Assembly: GCF_964355755.1 (NCBI RefSeq)
Contig: NC_092674.1
Location: 22,596,001-22,660,000 of the forward strand
From: Antedon mediterranea
Taxonomy: Eukaryota > Echinodermata > Crinoidea > Comatulida > Antedonidae
DNA length: 64,000 nt
Reading direction: 5' to 3'
The position numbers were made by a program, and so were the translations under genes. The notes beneath the pieces were generated by a model. That model was not told where the DNA came from and searched no databases. It saw only the letters and a list, made by a program, of their open reading frames with translations. Positions 52,301 to 64,000 of this stretch are shown one piece after another. Within the stretch, counting starts at the first letter, position 1. The number at the start of each line of letters is the position of its first letter.

Positions 52301-54002
52301 GGTCATTAATTGTGTTATTGGTATTGGCTACGAGCGTTCTCCGAAATTTAAACAACTTAGCAATTAGGCGCAGCCACTGAATACACTAAATGCGTTTCTT
52401 AATCTCTCATTTGCGTTAGGTTTGGGTAAAAATGGCCGTTTATGCGTCATGTGAACTATTATTAGAGGCTAGCAAAATCTATAGGTTAAATTGTCGTAAT
52501 CATACCACAATGCCCTTTACCATTAAATATTATTAGATCGATCCTTATTTTTTTTATTATTCCATGTAGCATTTTCACCCCCTCTTTTTTTAAAGTGGAA
52601 ACTTTCTTCTGTCACTACAGCCAACCCCTATAAGTTGACCCTTTTAACAGTGAATAGTTATGGTTCTCTACTGTACCGTACACCGACGAAAATAAGCCGA
52701 CCATAATATTTGGGAACATCGCACTTTTTTTGTCAAACTAGTTTGATTGTGTATAGCTTTAGATTATATTTGATATTATTGACAATGTTGTTATTGCATT
52801 AATCGAAGGTGCATAATAGAGTAGGCGTATGTGGTCTAGTTGTTTACACGCTCTGTAGACGTAAATTTTAATCCGGTCAGAGGCCATACATTTATCATAC
52901 AGATGTTTTAAATGTAAATGTGTAAGGTTGAAGATAAGATCTAAAGGGACGATGTTACTCCACTTAAAACGATTATTGATTTATGTATATATATCCACAC
53001 ACATGTGTGTTATTATATAGGGACAGCGCCAACATATAAATAATCCAATTACAAACCATTATCTCCTTTCACCTATTATATTTATTATTTTTTTATTTTA
53101 ATAGCACAGTTTTAAAAAAAAGCTAAATGTGCAACATACAGTAACATAAATCATACGAAACTGTATGTTATTATTTTTTGTAATTTTTTTTTTATTGAAT
53201 CAACTAGGACACTCTCACACACAAACTAGTTTTTTTCCCGTGTTCACTCGGATTATTAAAAGTCATTATTCCCACAGTTTACAGTAAAATGTGTTACACG
53301 TTCCTTGTACAATTCCGGTAATACTGATACCATATGTGTATGATGGATGATGCGTGCCATAACAGCAATTTATATAATTGTACAAATGTACTAATTCCCC
53401 CACATACGGATTATTGTTTAATAAATGAAAAGAACTTAGGCCCTATTTGATTTAACGTGGATAAATAGTTTTAGTTTGGATTAGAGACCATCCGATGGAA
53501 TCGCGTCGTGCGCTGTATAGACCGGAAAGAGCAATGGTTCCAATGGTTCAATCGGACTAGCATTTAATGGGTTCGAGCATGTCTGTCATTTACCCTCTTG
53601 CCTCGTCATTCTGGTGAGACGTTGGTCCCGTCTACTATACATACACTACACACGAACTACACTATTTGAAAGAGTAGGGGTTGTCTCCCAGTGTGCTGAT
53701 CTGGGTAGGCGCTACACTGTTAGGTTCGCCGTGAAGGGCCTATACCGAATTTCCTCCTTCATTTATACTAGAACGATAAGATCCGAGGATTACTATACAG
53801 TATAATTATGCATTTTTTTTACATAAAACAAACAAAATGAGTAAGTTGTCATTCTAAAACCTGTTGATAACCATCATCTTTGATGAAAATAACAATTCCA
53901 CACGTCCAATGAAATGACGAGCAATAAGATCATGACTATGCGACGATTTTATTGTTCATGTTGTTCATGTTGTTGATCATGACGTCATGACGAATTAAAA
54001 CA
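49386..54002. other. Long gene-free stretch, left part C-rich
   Basis: No coding region recognised. 49390-50100 is C-rich on the plus strand (CCCCACCCCAAACTCCC). A short motif near TTCCTNGTACAATTCCGGTC, followed by TTGAT or similar, occurs at about 49688, 49948, 50187 and 53305 and probably marks diverged copies of one short repeat. A (TA)n-type run is near 52985. Confidence 0.4.
53980..53987. promoter_or_regulatory. CRE palindrome TGACGTCA
   Basis: A perfect cAMP-response element 16 bases before the candidate start codon at 54003. Chance occurrence is possible, as CRE-like words (GACGTCA, ATGACGT) recur in the local DNA. Confidence 0.3.
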
Positions 54003-54249
54003 ATGTTGTTTTATCAACGACCGCATAAATGGTTATATCATAGTTCTAGAATGAAAAGTTTTTTTAATTTATGTTTGTTTTATGCAAGACATAAAAATAT
54101 GTTTATCTATTTAACGTCGATCGTTATCGTCCTAGTGTGTAGTAGCTTGTCTATGCTATTGTGGCAGTCGAATTTATTCGACGCTAGGCCTAAACATTGC
54201 TGTAGAACAATGACGCAACGTTATAGTTTGCCTTCCTCGGCAGACGAAC
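54003..54249 (+). CDS. Candidate first coding exon of a type II membrane protein
   Basis: The open frame starts MLFYQRPHKW and has a basic N-terminal part, a single strongly hydrophobic span (about residues 34-54, IYLTSIVIVLVCSSLSMLLW), then a Cys pair and a basic stretch. This is the layout of a signal-anchor protein such as a Golgi glycosyl- or sulfotransferase. A usable donor, GAAC|GTTAAG, ends it at 54249 before the stop at 54252. No downstream exon was found in the window, and no family motif is present, so the call rests on composition only. Confidence 0.3.
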
Positions 54250-54254
54250 GTTAA

Positions 54255-55508
54255 GCGGAAAACCGCGTAGCTTGTCACGCCATGAAAGAGTGACACATAG
54301 TTTTCGCTAAACCATGCGTCCGCTCCTCGTTTTGTTTGTAAATGGTCTTAAGAAATAAAATATTTTCTTTGTTTCCCGCTTACCCTTACCGCTCGTCTGT
54401 GTAAATCGGCCTCTAAGTCACGGTTGTAACTAAAGTTGACATGCAATTAGAACTCTGATTAACTACGGTATAACAATATAAATAAATAACTAAATAGCGT
54501 AAAGTACACTGACGGACCGTGACGTGTACACGGGAAAAGATATAGATCTTTAAGTATTGTAACTGAAAAACACGATAAATCTCCTACATGAGAATACAAA
54601 ATGAAACACTTCAGTTTTCTTTAGGAGCTATAGCTGTAAAAATCAAAGCCATGGTCTCTGATTTTATTAACGGATTTTAGCTTTTTGTTATTAGAATGAT
54701 GCCGGGAATTTACGCAACTAAATTTTATTTTTCTTATTGAATGCGTCCATACACAGTAGTTAAAAGTATACTTACTGCTAATATGTGCCGAGAGTAAAGG
54801 TTTACAATTATTTTAAGAGCAACAACGTTTTAAAAATGCAACTGAAGGGCTGCAGAATGCTCTCTTTATTATTTGTAATTTTGCGGTACAGCACGTAGTA
54901 TCTCACTAAAACTGATAATATCTCGCCGCTTTAAAGATATATTTTCGGCCTGAAAAAATATTTTTTTTTTTTAATTTGTTGATGTATATGATACTAATAT
55001 ATGATGCTATTTTGATATTACATATTAGTTATTCACGAACTATATTATTAAATATTGAATTTTACCGTTTACTTTTCTATTTTATAAGTGAAAGCATTAT
55101 TTGTCGGATTTTTTCTTCTATTGAAAATGGCCTTTGATTTTATTAATCTTTATTTTCATATTTTTGGGGACAATACAATTTTTTTTTTATTTCTCCTCGT
55201 AGTAGTAGGTCTACATATCGATAGAATCGATTATACTTATATAAACTAACGGCTTTATAAAATAGTGATTTTGTTTGAGGAAATTGATATTATAGGCCTA
55301 TTTTTAAATTATCTATTTAATGCAAATTGCTTATATACGGTATAAATATATTATTATATATTTTATATATAGGCCCTATTTAATTAATAATACTTTATAT
55401 AAATAACGCCGCAGAGGGGTTTTAAGTTGTATGTAATGATTCAAGGTCAAATTAATAGTTATGAAGCAATCCCTAATCAGAGAAATGTAGATCAACTTTT
55501 TAAAGCTT
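54255..55508. other. Gene-free stretch
   Basis: AT-rich. One arm of the TTGTCCCC MITE is at about 55115-55173 (GGCCTTTGATTTTATTAATC ... TTTTGGGGACAA). Confidence 0.4.
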
Positions 55509-55511
55509 GGT

Positions 55512-55751
55512 TCCCGCTATAGAGAGACGCAAATACATAGTTGCAACGCAAGCTAGTTGACCAATGACAAGCGACAGTTCGAATGATCCATCGCTTGTGA
55601 TTGGTCAAATCACTTACGCTAGGTTTTCACTAGGCGACACAACCTAAACCCAACGTATGCTAATTAACCAATGACAAGCGACAGGCAGTTTGAATGATCC
55701 ATCGCGTCGATGCGCTTATTATGTCCTTGCGTTGCATGTCTAGTGGGAACC
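55512..55751. mobile_element. MITE with GGTTCCCRCTA inverted ends
   Basis: The left end GGTTCCCGCTATAGAGAGAC and the right end reverse complement GGTTCCCACTAGACATGCAA form imperfect inverted repeats. GACCAATGACAAGCGACAG ... TGAATGATCCATCGC occurs twice inside, about 110 bases apart. GCAACGCAAG motifs appear near both ends. No coding capacity; target duplication unresolved. Confidence 0.65.
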
Positions 55752-58236
55752 GGTAGCGGTAGTAAAAGAAGGAACCAGGCTTGTAACCGATTTTGTGTTC
55801 ATTTAGATTGTATGGTTCACGTTACACTACCTTGAATCGTATACGAAAGCCTTTGATATTAGTTTTAAGTAAATGTTACCTCGGGCTAGGGATATTTTGA
55901 CGTAGCGTATGACGTGATTGTGAATTGGATGAATGAATAATTCTCTAATCTAAATCAACGTTTGCTTTACTAATTATATATATATATATATATACATATT
56001 AGTAATCTATTTCTAAATCCATTAATATTAGCCTGAGTAATCTGAAATCCGTTTCTTTAGGTTAGCTGGCCAATCACCAACGTACACAGCTCATATTCAG
56101 ATAACCATTCGCTCTGCCTCACTCTGATGATATACGTTGTTATTGTGTTCTTTTTATAGTTTTGACGCATTTTTTTGTGACGTGTTTTCTGTTTTCGGAA
56201 GTATTTTACTATGCTATTACAAACTCGTTACTATACAGTTACCGTACTATTCATTAATATCTTTTCCATGTACGTAACTATATTATTTTTGACGACATAA
56301 TATAAAAACAATTTAAGTTTCACCGAATTGTAATCTGAAATTCTAAAGAAACATTTTCTACACTACACAACCTAACAATATGTAAATGTATATTATTATA
56401 TCGTCAAAATGACAACACCCACCCCCTCTCCGCGACGACCAACAAGCAAACTACGTCATGCTAGTTCATTGTGCGCATGCGGAAATATTGGGACTGGATT
56501 CTTCAGCCTGGTTTCTAAGTTCAGGCGACGACCGACGACAAATCGATTGACCTGACCTAGGTTTGTCGTCGGTCCTAGATCGTCGCAAATCGAAATCTCC
56601 CTATTATATCCAATCCAGTTGGCCTTAATTGTTTATTCATAACTCTACAATATTGATGAAGGGTAGGTCTGAGTTTTAAATTATAACGCTACACAAAAGT
56701 CTTGTAGTATTTAAAAAACGATTCCATTTAACGATGCTTGTTCTGCTTCACCGCTGTCGGAACAGGAGGGGAGTATGGAGTAGCATACCAATATTGTTTT
56801 AATCCCGAAGCTACCCTTTAAGCCATAAGTTGATAAACATAAGTTTTTACATTTACGTGTACGGGTACATAGTCTTATCGATCTGAGTGTTATAAATGAC
56901 AGCCATTACATTCCACTTACAAACCTTAACTTGACGTGCCATTAAATAGAACTTCTATCGTGAAATAAAACTGATTGTGAATGGTACTGTACGCAGTACG
57001 ATACTAATTTAATGGTCATATCTGCTACTTTTTTTACTTTAAGTTTGAATTTTCAAATAAAGTAATAAAGGCGGTCACTCTTTTCATGTGGGATCCAAAG
57101 GGAAAAGAGAAACGGAACCACAAAGGTTGTGTTACTAATAGCTATAAAAAGCGATTTTAGAAATGTATACATCGGCTTGTTACATATATATCGTTATTTT
57201 GCTCTACTAACAGTCCCTGCTGATGTTTCTTAACCCCGGCTATATTTGGATTGCATGTAAAGTCGAAAACACTCCAGCCAGTGCACGTACGGCACAATAT
57301 GACGTTCCATACCAGTTTTACTCTTGTGCAACATAACATCACTTTAGAACCCAGATACAGTAACTCGTGTTCACAGTCACAGTAATAGACTTCACGTCTA
57401 CTTTGTAGACTGATACCCTATGACGTTATTTTTATGATATGCGTATGCGCAAGGCGACTGACACGTCGACTGCCAAATCTTGTTCAATGACACTTTTGCC
57501 GCTGAGTAGGAGTGGACATATGACGTCATAACACTACTTACTTACTTACGGAACTTATTCGAAACGTTCATATATTAGTCGACGAGTCGACTACGACCCA
57601 TGTCGACGTGAACTTAATGCACGACCTAGAACTTATTACGTCATTTGTTTCAAGTCGTTGTTGTCAATATTTAGGTTTTTTCCGCACCTGAAACCGGTTG
57701 AAATGTGCGTTTTATGACACAGACTTTATCGACGAAATTGTTTCCAGTGACGACCTTGAAAAGAATTTACAAACAAAACTTATTAACGCATGCGCACAAT
57801 GAAGTAGCATGACATCATACTGTAGTTCCCAGATCGTTTCTAAATCGAAAGTCCCTTTATATTAATTGTTGACTGACGCATTACACCGATACAACATCAT
57901 TTATATAGGTATGTAATGCTGATAATTCAGAATATTGATTGGCAAAATGATTGACGTCACTAGTGGTACTTTCGTATAGTTGTACATTATTTGTTCGACT
58001 ATTTATTAATAACGACAAGCACATTATTCTCGTTTTTACATTGTCAAATCTAGCAATCAGAACTTGATTCAGATGAAAGAAGAAAGTGTCAGAAGAAGGC
58101 ACTATTTAATATGCGTAGAATTAGTAAATTTTGAAATACAAGTTCTTCATAGCAAGTAAGTACTGGTATTCGATATATGCATAAATAATACACCTACGTA
58201 GTTACATAAAAAATATGACTGGAATAGTTTGATAAG
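55752..58236. other. Gene-free stretch with inverted repeat pieces
   Basis: (TA)n at 55974-55996. 56448-56480 (GTCATGCTAGTTCATTGTGC + GCATGC) recurs inverted at 57788-57815. A hairpin with GACCGACGACAAA arms is at 56528-56574. GATCGT...AAATCGAAA.TCCCT.TTATAT occurs at 56579 and 57832. These look like ends of one or two DNA transposons with inverted termini. No coding motifs; the minus frames at 57157-57342 and 57881-58102 resemble nothing known. Confidence 0.4.
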
Positions 58237-58320
58237 GAGGTGTTTGGACGATATTTAGAGGTGTGCTGACGATGTTTGGGGGTGTCCAGACGGTATTTAG
58301 AGGTGTTCAGCCGGTATTTA
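58237..58320. repeat. 21-bp tandem repeat, four units
   Basis: Units start at 58237, 58258, 58279 and 58300: GAGGTGTTTGGACGATATTTA and variants. The period is a multiple of three and the plus strand stays open (RGVQTVF-like heptads), but flanking DNA is non-coding. Confidence 0.9.
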
Positions 58321-59167
58321 GAAAGGTTAAAAAGGTACGGTTATAGAAAGAAAGTTTAAACCCACATTTTTTAAGGACTACTGATGATTTATTGACAGAA
58401 TTGTATGGGATGTTTGTTTTTGTTTCATCATATTCATCGAATGTTTACCGCCCTCTACAATATTATAGTAGGCCTGCAACATTAATCATGAATGTTGATA
58501 AGTTAAATAGAAAGGAATTTCATTAGTTGAAATATTGACTATTCCATCCCCGTTGAATAAAAGAGTCATGATTTGGGTATAGATTGGTAACAAAGCGGAT
58601 CTCGCTATGTTTTTTGTATTCGGTCGAGTTAAAAAGTATGTTTAAAAAGACACCTGGCAACACCATTATACAAAATAGCAGAAGAAAATGTTGAAAACCA
58701 TTTGATTAGGCCCTAATCCATCGTAAACAAAAAACTAAATATTCAAACGTAAACTAAACACTTAAATAAACAGCGTATTTTTACCTAAACATTAATATCT
58801 CAAACACCGGGGGTTCTTTGTTCATCTCAAAATCTAGTGAAGTAAATTTAAAAAATTTAGAAATGATCAGCTTAACGACATAAACATTAAAAAGTTGTTA
58901 AAGTTCTTAAAATTATAACCTTACAGTTTGAGGGCTAATTCTTTCGTAAATATTATTAATTAGTAGTTTTTTTTTTCATGTAACGTGTAAAGCTCTGTTA
59001 ACGCTATGAAACGTTGGTGACAAAAAATGTGATGTGCCGATATATGGACATGATGATGTGATATCACTACCGTATTTAAGCATATCACTACTATATTTGG
59101 GTACATCACTCTTTTTTGACAAAATAGTTTGATAGTGTAGAAAGAGCTTTAGTCATGTTTTATAAAC

Positions 59168-59428
59168 CTATTATTTAGCTTTGCTGTAAAGTCATTTCCC
59201 ATTTTCCTATAGCTATAGACATCTTAGATTAGTAATTATTGCGTTGAGCTAGCAGTAACGTTAATCAAAACGTTGATTTATCGGTAATAACGTCATTGAA
59301 TTGATTGAAAACACTGATTTATCGGTAATATCGTTATGTATCGCTGGTGACGGTAAAGTGTTATTGACGGTGCTAATAGTACAGACGGCGTTGGTGGGGA
59401 ATGAGTTTACAGCAAAGCTAAATAATAG
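59168..59428. mobile_element. MITE with 34-bp inverted ends
   Basis: The left end CTATTATTTAGCTTTGCTGT + AAAGTCATTTCCCA and the right end are reverse complements with about three mismatches (59395-59428). Inside, GATTTATCGGTAATA.CGT.AT is repeated at about 59274 and 59320. TA dinucleotides flank both ends, consistent with a TA duplication (Tc1/mariner-like), but this cannot be separated from the end sequence. Confidence 0.75.
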
Positions 59429-59879
59429 ATATATGGATCATTATTGTATTTAAATACATGACTGTTCTAGTGTGTCGAAAAACGATGACAAGTTTCGAAA
59501 GAATTATGTGAACTAAACTAATTAAGCCAAGTTTTAAAAGAAACACATCGGAGTTTTGCATTTTTTGTTGTTGAGGGACTTATTTTAACATGAGAGTGAA
59601 GTACAGTCGTTCTTTGGACACTTCAATCAACGCACCAAGTACCAAATTAAAGACCAGTCTGAATGCACCCTTGTTTTTCCTCAGATCTTTTATTGTATGT
59701 ACGTGTTTTGGGGTTTTTTCACATGTTGGCTCTGTCGTTTTACCTTCACCCACAATTCGTTGATGAGCTGTACAGGGATTAGCGAACCAAGCACCAAACC
59801 AAATACTTTGTAACACTTTTAGATCGCTATACCATTCGATGGACAACTAATGACTTCTTTACGTTTTTATAAAAATGCA
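59429..59879. other. Gene-free stretch
   Basis: The 88-residue minus frame at 59580-59846 has no recognisable motif and is treated as chance. Confidence 0.35.
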
Positions 59880-60143
59880 TTGTCCACTTATTAAAAACAC
59901 GAAGAAGTTTAATTAAAAAAAAGACTTTAAATAGACTATTTCGCAGTTTTAATAAAAGACAAAACAAACGATTAAATTCAACCAAATACCCTATTCGACA
60001 ATTTTTTCCTTTAAATTACAGTTTTTCAGGTAAATAATTGTTTTTGTCTATCCAATTTTTTAGGTCAATGTGAATAACTAGTGTGTGATACAAAAAAAAA
60101 ATGGCATATTTCACAACAATCTTTTTTTTTCTTTAGGGGACAA
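59880..60143. mobile_element. Second full copy of the TTGTCCCC-type MITE
   Basis: The left end TTGTCCACTTATTAAAAACA and the right end TTCTTTAGGGGACAA are inverted. Inner blocks AAAAAAGACTTTAAATAGAC, AGTTTTAATAAA, TTAAATTCAACCAAATACCC and GGTCAATGTGAATAACTA align in order with 38401-38643. Confidence 0.7.
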
Positions 60144-61396
60144 TATATCTTTAAAATACTAACAATTGCAAATTATAGTAGTTATGCTGCTAACAAAGAT
60201 AAAGGACGTGAATTGTGTTATACCTAATGAAAATGAAGGTGGGCAAGAACGTTTCTTGCATAATAATATCATTTCTTAATATCCCACGACATCGACATTT
60301 TTGTGCTGACAGTAATTATGTGGTTGGTCAAAATCACCCCACGTGACATTGTGTTCATACTTTTCTTGAAATTGAAAATTACCGAATATTCCAGAAAATG
60401 TATAAGCATGCAAATCATTTTGAGTTATTAGGCTTACCTTTTTTGAAACATTAATCCACTTTCTTCACCCTCTTTTACGTACATATAATAAATATAATAC
60501 TACAGAATATAATACTAGAATTTCGAGGAAATACAACCAATATATTACAAGTTACAACACAACGGAGATTATGTCAACAAATCTTTAGAATGCTCTTAGA
60601 ATTTCATCTCCAATTCATCGTTGAGAAAGCCAACTCATAGATATCTAGTTCAACTAAGTACCTTAGCCATTGTCAATTCTACAAACAAAATGGCGCCAGT
60701 ATGTGACATTAACTTCAATCGCAAATTTTCAGTAGATTTAATTTTGTTTGTAGGTCTAATTCTCAGTACTGTTATTGCTTGAATTAGCTCCGCAGTCGAA
60801 TGACAATCGCAACAACACACGGAGGCAGTCGAATAAGCATCGCACCAAAATTTGTTTCTTATAATATAAGCGATATTATCGAGTAGGCCAAAGCGTGATC
60901 GCATCATTTTTGGGATTTTCGCAAAGTGTTGCTGGAATCGAATAAGCATCGCACCAAATTTCGGTTAACGCCGCATGAAAAGTCTTGCACTAAATTGCGC
61001 TGTGCCAAGTGAAGAAATACTATGTAGGCATTAGGCCTACATGTAAGTTAATCAATAACTGCCTAAATAAATAACTACCAAAGATGTTTTTCCGTTATTT
61101 ATAATTAAATTATCTATTATTTCAATCTGATAGATGTTAAGGCAATGTTGTTGTAGTATAGACCTAGGTATGAAGAAAGTAATAATAACTAATGTATCAT
61201 AAAAAAAAAATGAATCGGCGTCATAGAAACATAATAACATTAAAATGACATAATTAAGGTCTATAGAAGAACATGTTTTTCAATTACGACAAAATTAACG
61301 TGTGTAGTTATACGGCATGTCTGCAGAAAAAATAGAAAAATAAACGTTTAACCACCATTACTCAAGTGATCATTACGCTCCAAATACGCTGTTTTT
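60144..61396. other. Gene-free stretch
   Basis: A short direct repeat, TCGAATAAGCATCGCACCAAA, occurs at about 60831 and 60939 (cited core CGAATAAGCATCGCACCAAA). No coding motif. AT-rich minus frames are considered chance. Confidence 0.4.
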
Positions 61397-61505
61397 AGTC
61401 GCGTGCAACGCGACTCTACAGCTCACTATGTCGGTCGGTTGATCGGTCGGTTAAAAACAAACTTGAGCACGCGATTGCAGCCATGTACATGGCCTTGTTT
61501 AACCC
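61397..61505. mobile_element. Short hairpin-headed element (AGTCGCGTGCAACGCGACT)
   Basis: It starts with an 8-bp-arm hairpin (61397-61415) and continues CTACAGCTCACTATGTCGGT, GGTCGGTTAAAAAC, AGCACGCGATTGCAGCC and ATGGCCTTGTTTA. The last two thirds match 40085-40165. It has no reading frame. The hairpin plus CTA resembles short elements I have seen in other invertebrate sequences, but I cannot name it. Confidence 0.55.
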
Positions 61506-63184
61506 CGCCAAATAAGTTATAACACCAACTCGTTATGTGTATGTCTTTCTGTCTGTTGTCTGTTATATCAAGATTCGGTCAACATTACTGAACAAACTAG
61601 CTTAGAATACATAAAAATTCATTAACTTATGGATGTACGCAATCACCAGTTACATCCAAAAATGAGTTCACACCGGCCATCATAAATACATCATCATATT
61701 TAGTACGTGTAAACTTTATATAATTAGGCCTATACATCATATACACTATAATACGCGCCTGCAGTTTTATAAGAGGTCAAAATCATTTTAAAATAATAAA
61801 TTATAACATTTTAGGCCACTTTTAATTATTTCATTATTGCAATTGTAGGCCTACGTGGGATCTAAATCGTGTTTCAGGGATCCGTTTAAAAAAAATACCT
61901 TTATAAAATATTGCCTAACAATACATAGGTTTATCTACCTGATGGTTTGCCCAGTCTAATATTAATAGTTTCTCATCTTTTGTTTTCCCCGAAGCGCTAC
62001 TGAACTACGCGGCTATCAATATTTAAATGCGCATGCTCATATGTGTTAATTGAATAGCAGGCCAAGCTGCCAATCGTTCGATATAAATCACAAAGTATCA
62101 TTTATTCTCTTAAGTTCAACATCGGCGCTATATTATCAATAAAACGCATAATATAATTATAACGGATAACATTAAAACATAAAATGCATTACAGCTACGG
62201 TCTTGCTATACGTTCATTATGGGTCAAAGAACTGACATCAGAATAGAAAGACGGCTATAAACCAAGAAGTACTGGTAGTTGTTCTTGATTCAGGCCTGGT
62301 AATGTTGGTTGAAAAGTGTCCTACTGTTGTATTTGTAAATTTCATAATTTTAATATTAGCAGTTTTATAATCTATTTTCATGAACCTAAGCGCTTAAAAC
62401 GGAGCGAATACAGTACTTGGCAAAATGACAGAGGACGCACAATTCAATATTTTGGCCCATTCGTAACATATAGATAACTCGACATTTAATCAGCTTTTTT
62501 ATGGCACCAATATATTGATATATATAAAATTCAATAGGCGTGGTCTGTAAGTATATACTTATTAAAAACAAAATTTAAGGACAATAACTGGACGTGATTG
62601 TGATTATGTGATACAGAATCTTTTAACTTATAGGCCTATTGAAACTGATCCACTATTTATGATGTTGATCACAATAGCGGATAATTAAACAGTTCAATAA
62701 TCATAATCGTACAATGTTTGAGAACAATAATTTATAAGTAGAGAGTGGTTTCATTCAACATTTCAGAGTGGATATTGTTTAAAAACATTTATTTACTATG
62801 AGTATGGGTCTAGTTTCGTAGTGCGTCCTAACACGAGACGAATTCGAATTGATGATTGTCAAACCCCAGTTAAACTGTGCTCTAGTGCCTGCAGAATTAC
62901 CGTACGATAATTTTCGACAGAATGAAGGTAAGCACACTAAGGTTGTGTAACAACGTCCCCGTATGAAACAGCTGACGGAGACCTACTTTATTGAAACTTC
63001 ATTAAAGGTAATACTTTTCCAATTTCCGTTATTTCTAATTTGAACTGGTCAAATGCAAGTCATTGCTTTGTGCTTATACCCAGCCGATGGTTTATTGTGT
63101 TATAAAAATTAATAGATACACAGAAGCACTTTTTATTTATTCAGTTTTCACGTGATTTTGTTTGCTTTAGGTTTAAGTTTACTG
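61506..63184. other. Gene-free stretch
   Basis: No coding region or repeat recognised. Confidence 0.35.
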
Positions 63185-63595
63185 TAAGCCAGATTCGACG
63201 TTTTAATTACACTTCCAGTGATGTATGACTCTGATGATAAAAAAGTTTACCCTGCACATAAGATTTCCTCTAAGTTTTGGACGATATAGTTTTAAGATGT
63301 GTCTCCTGGTTCTGATGTTGTGAGACAATTTAAATAAAACTTTTGGATCAATATCCTCAAAGCCTTTCAAAATGTTGAAAGTTTTAATCAAATCTCCTCG
63401 TAGTCTTCTTGACCAGGACTGAATACAGTATTCCATATTTGGACAGATGTATGCCTTATACATGACCTGAAAACTTTCTTTGTCAATATTTTGTAATGTT
63501 CTTTTGACAGTTCTCAAATTATTCGTCGCTCTAGCTGCTGCTGTAGCTAGCACACTGTCGGCTTGGCTTGCAGCAGCTAGTGAAGATAACACTAA
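63185..63595 (-). pseudogene. CR1-like RT C-terminal tail with in-frame deletion
   Basis: Frame 63592-63203 reads ARATNNLRTVKRTLQNIDKE, MYKAYICPNMEYCIQSW, then directly SRRLRGDLIKTFNILKGFED and FKLSHNIRTRRHILKLYRPK. In intact relatives about 45 residues (VQRRATK..P region) separate the EYCIQ.W and RRLRGDLI motifs; here they are joined in frame. The WN at the end leads into a missing LP motif. Truncated at both ends. Confidence 0.75.
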
Positions 63596-64000
63596 TTAGA
63601 AGTGTGAATAACTAAAACAACGCAAACTACATACTGCCGTACTTTGAGAAAAGGGCTTATCTACAAAAAGTTATATTTGAGTAAACGAGCAAAACGCGTT
63701 TTTGTTTATTATAAAATATGTTGATGTTTAAATGTTCATAGTAGATATTTTATTTCAATTTAAACATTTCTAGTTGGAAGGTTCATCAAACGGTTTTCTA
63801 TTTTGTGGCATTAATGGCAACAATTGATTAATAATGGCATTATTCTTAGCACGTTAGACCCCTCTTCGATTGTAATCGTTTTTTATTGTATGTTCCATTC
63901 ATGATGTTCTGCTACCTTCTTTTTAAGAAATTCACCAGAGGTGTATTCTTCATCGGTATGTTCTGTTTTCCAATACAATTTAGTTTCAACTTTCCTAAAA
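63596..64000. other. Window end; possible short coding segment on minus strand
   Basis: From 63995 leftwards the minus strand is open for about 36 codons (KLYWKTEHTDEEYTSGEFLK, KKVAEHHEW) after a TTTTAG that could be an acceptor. The composition is protein-like, but it is short and no family is recognised. Confidence 0.2.

Noticed and set aside
59580-59846. 88-residue minus frame with balanced composition
   Set aside because: No known motif, starts and ends in repeats-free DNA without splice sites; insufficient support.

Overview
The window is eukaryotic nuclear DNA from an animal. It is AT-rich and intron-bearing, with one recognisable spliced host gene, one tRNA gene and a very dense layer of decayed, nested transposable elements. 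The mix of BEL/Pao, Ty3/Gypsy, CR1-like (with an esterase-type ORF1), RTE-like, L1/Tx1-like and Penelope-like elements, together with tRNA-derived SINEs and many foldback/MITE elements, suits a marine invertebrate. The recurrent AGGCCTA words are reminiscent of echinoderm genomes, but the species is an inference of low certainty. There are no bacterial or phage-type genes and no CRISPR array.

Layout. 1-3.1 kb: the last three coding exons of a gene resembling ERICH1 (glutamate-rich protein 1) on the plus strand. Its first visible intron carries a 1,053-bp foldback element with an 8-bp target duplication. 3.1-6.4 kb: a second foldback with an 8-bp duplication, an RTE-like reverse transcriptase remnant and a tRNA-derived SINE. 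6.9-24.8 kb: a retrotransposon graveyard, almost all on the minus strand, in which BEL/Pao and Gypsy remnants interrupt one another. A CR1-like element splits a BEL/Pao gag, a SINE splits a Gypsy reverse transcriptase, a BEL/Pao gag contains a 42-bp in-frame minisatellite, and several copies are internally deleted. One segment (20 kb) belongs to an unnamed invertebrate family with the motifs SDGAxxQYKN and ATSHxK.

26-33.3 kb: an RTE-like tail, exon-like remnants, a CR1/Jockey-like tail, a tRNA gene with an unusual AUC anticodon, a 230-bp near-perfect palindrome, an internally deleted BEL/Pao element with LTR, polypurine tract and 5-bp target duplication, a 114-bp tandem duplication and an L1/Tx1-like 3' end with a poly(A) tail. 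33.3-42.6 kb is gene-poor, with a 41-bp degenerate minisatellite, a TTGTCCCC-ended MITE and the first copy of a long dispersed repeat whose second copy is at 48-49.4 kb.

42.6-46 kb: a Penelope-like element split by an insert that contains a decayed gene of the TGxDxxSxFxGKGK family in both orientations. 46-64 kb is mostly non-coding, with further MITEs, tandem repeats, one candidate membrane-protein exon (54 kb) and a last CR1-like reverse transcriptase tail (63.2-63.6 kb).

The parts do not form a functional pathway. The host gene and the tRNA are the only plausible resident genes; the rest records successive insertion, deletion and inversion. I did not find a convincing new biological system. 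The most unusual objects are the in-frame gag minisatellite, the multi-junction BEL deletion ORF, the inverted pair of TGxDxxSxF genes inside a Penelope element, and the tRNA-palindrome-BEL cluster.
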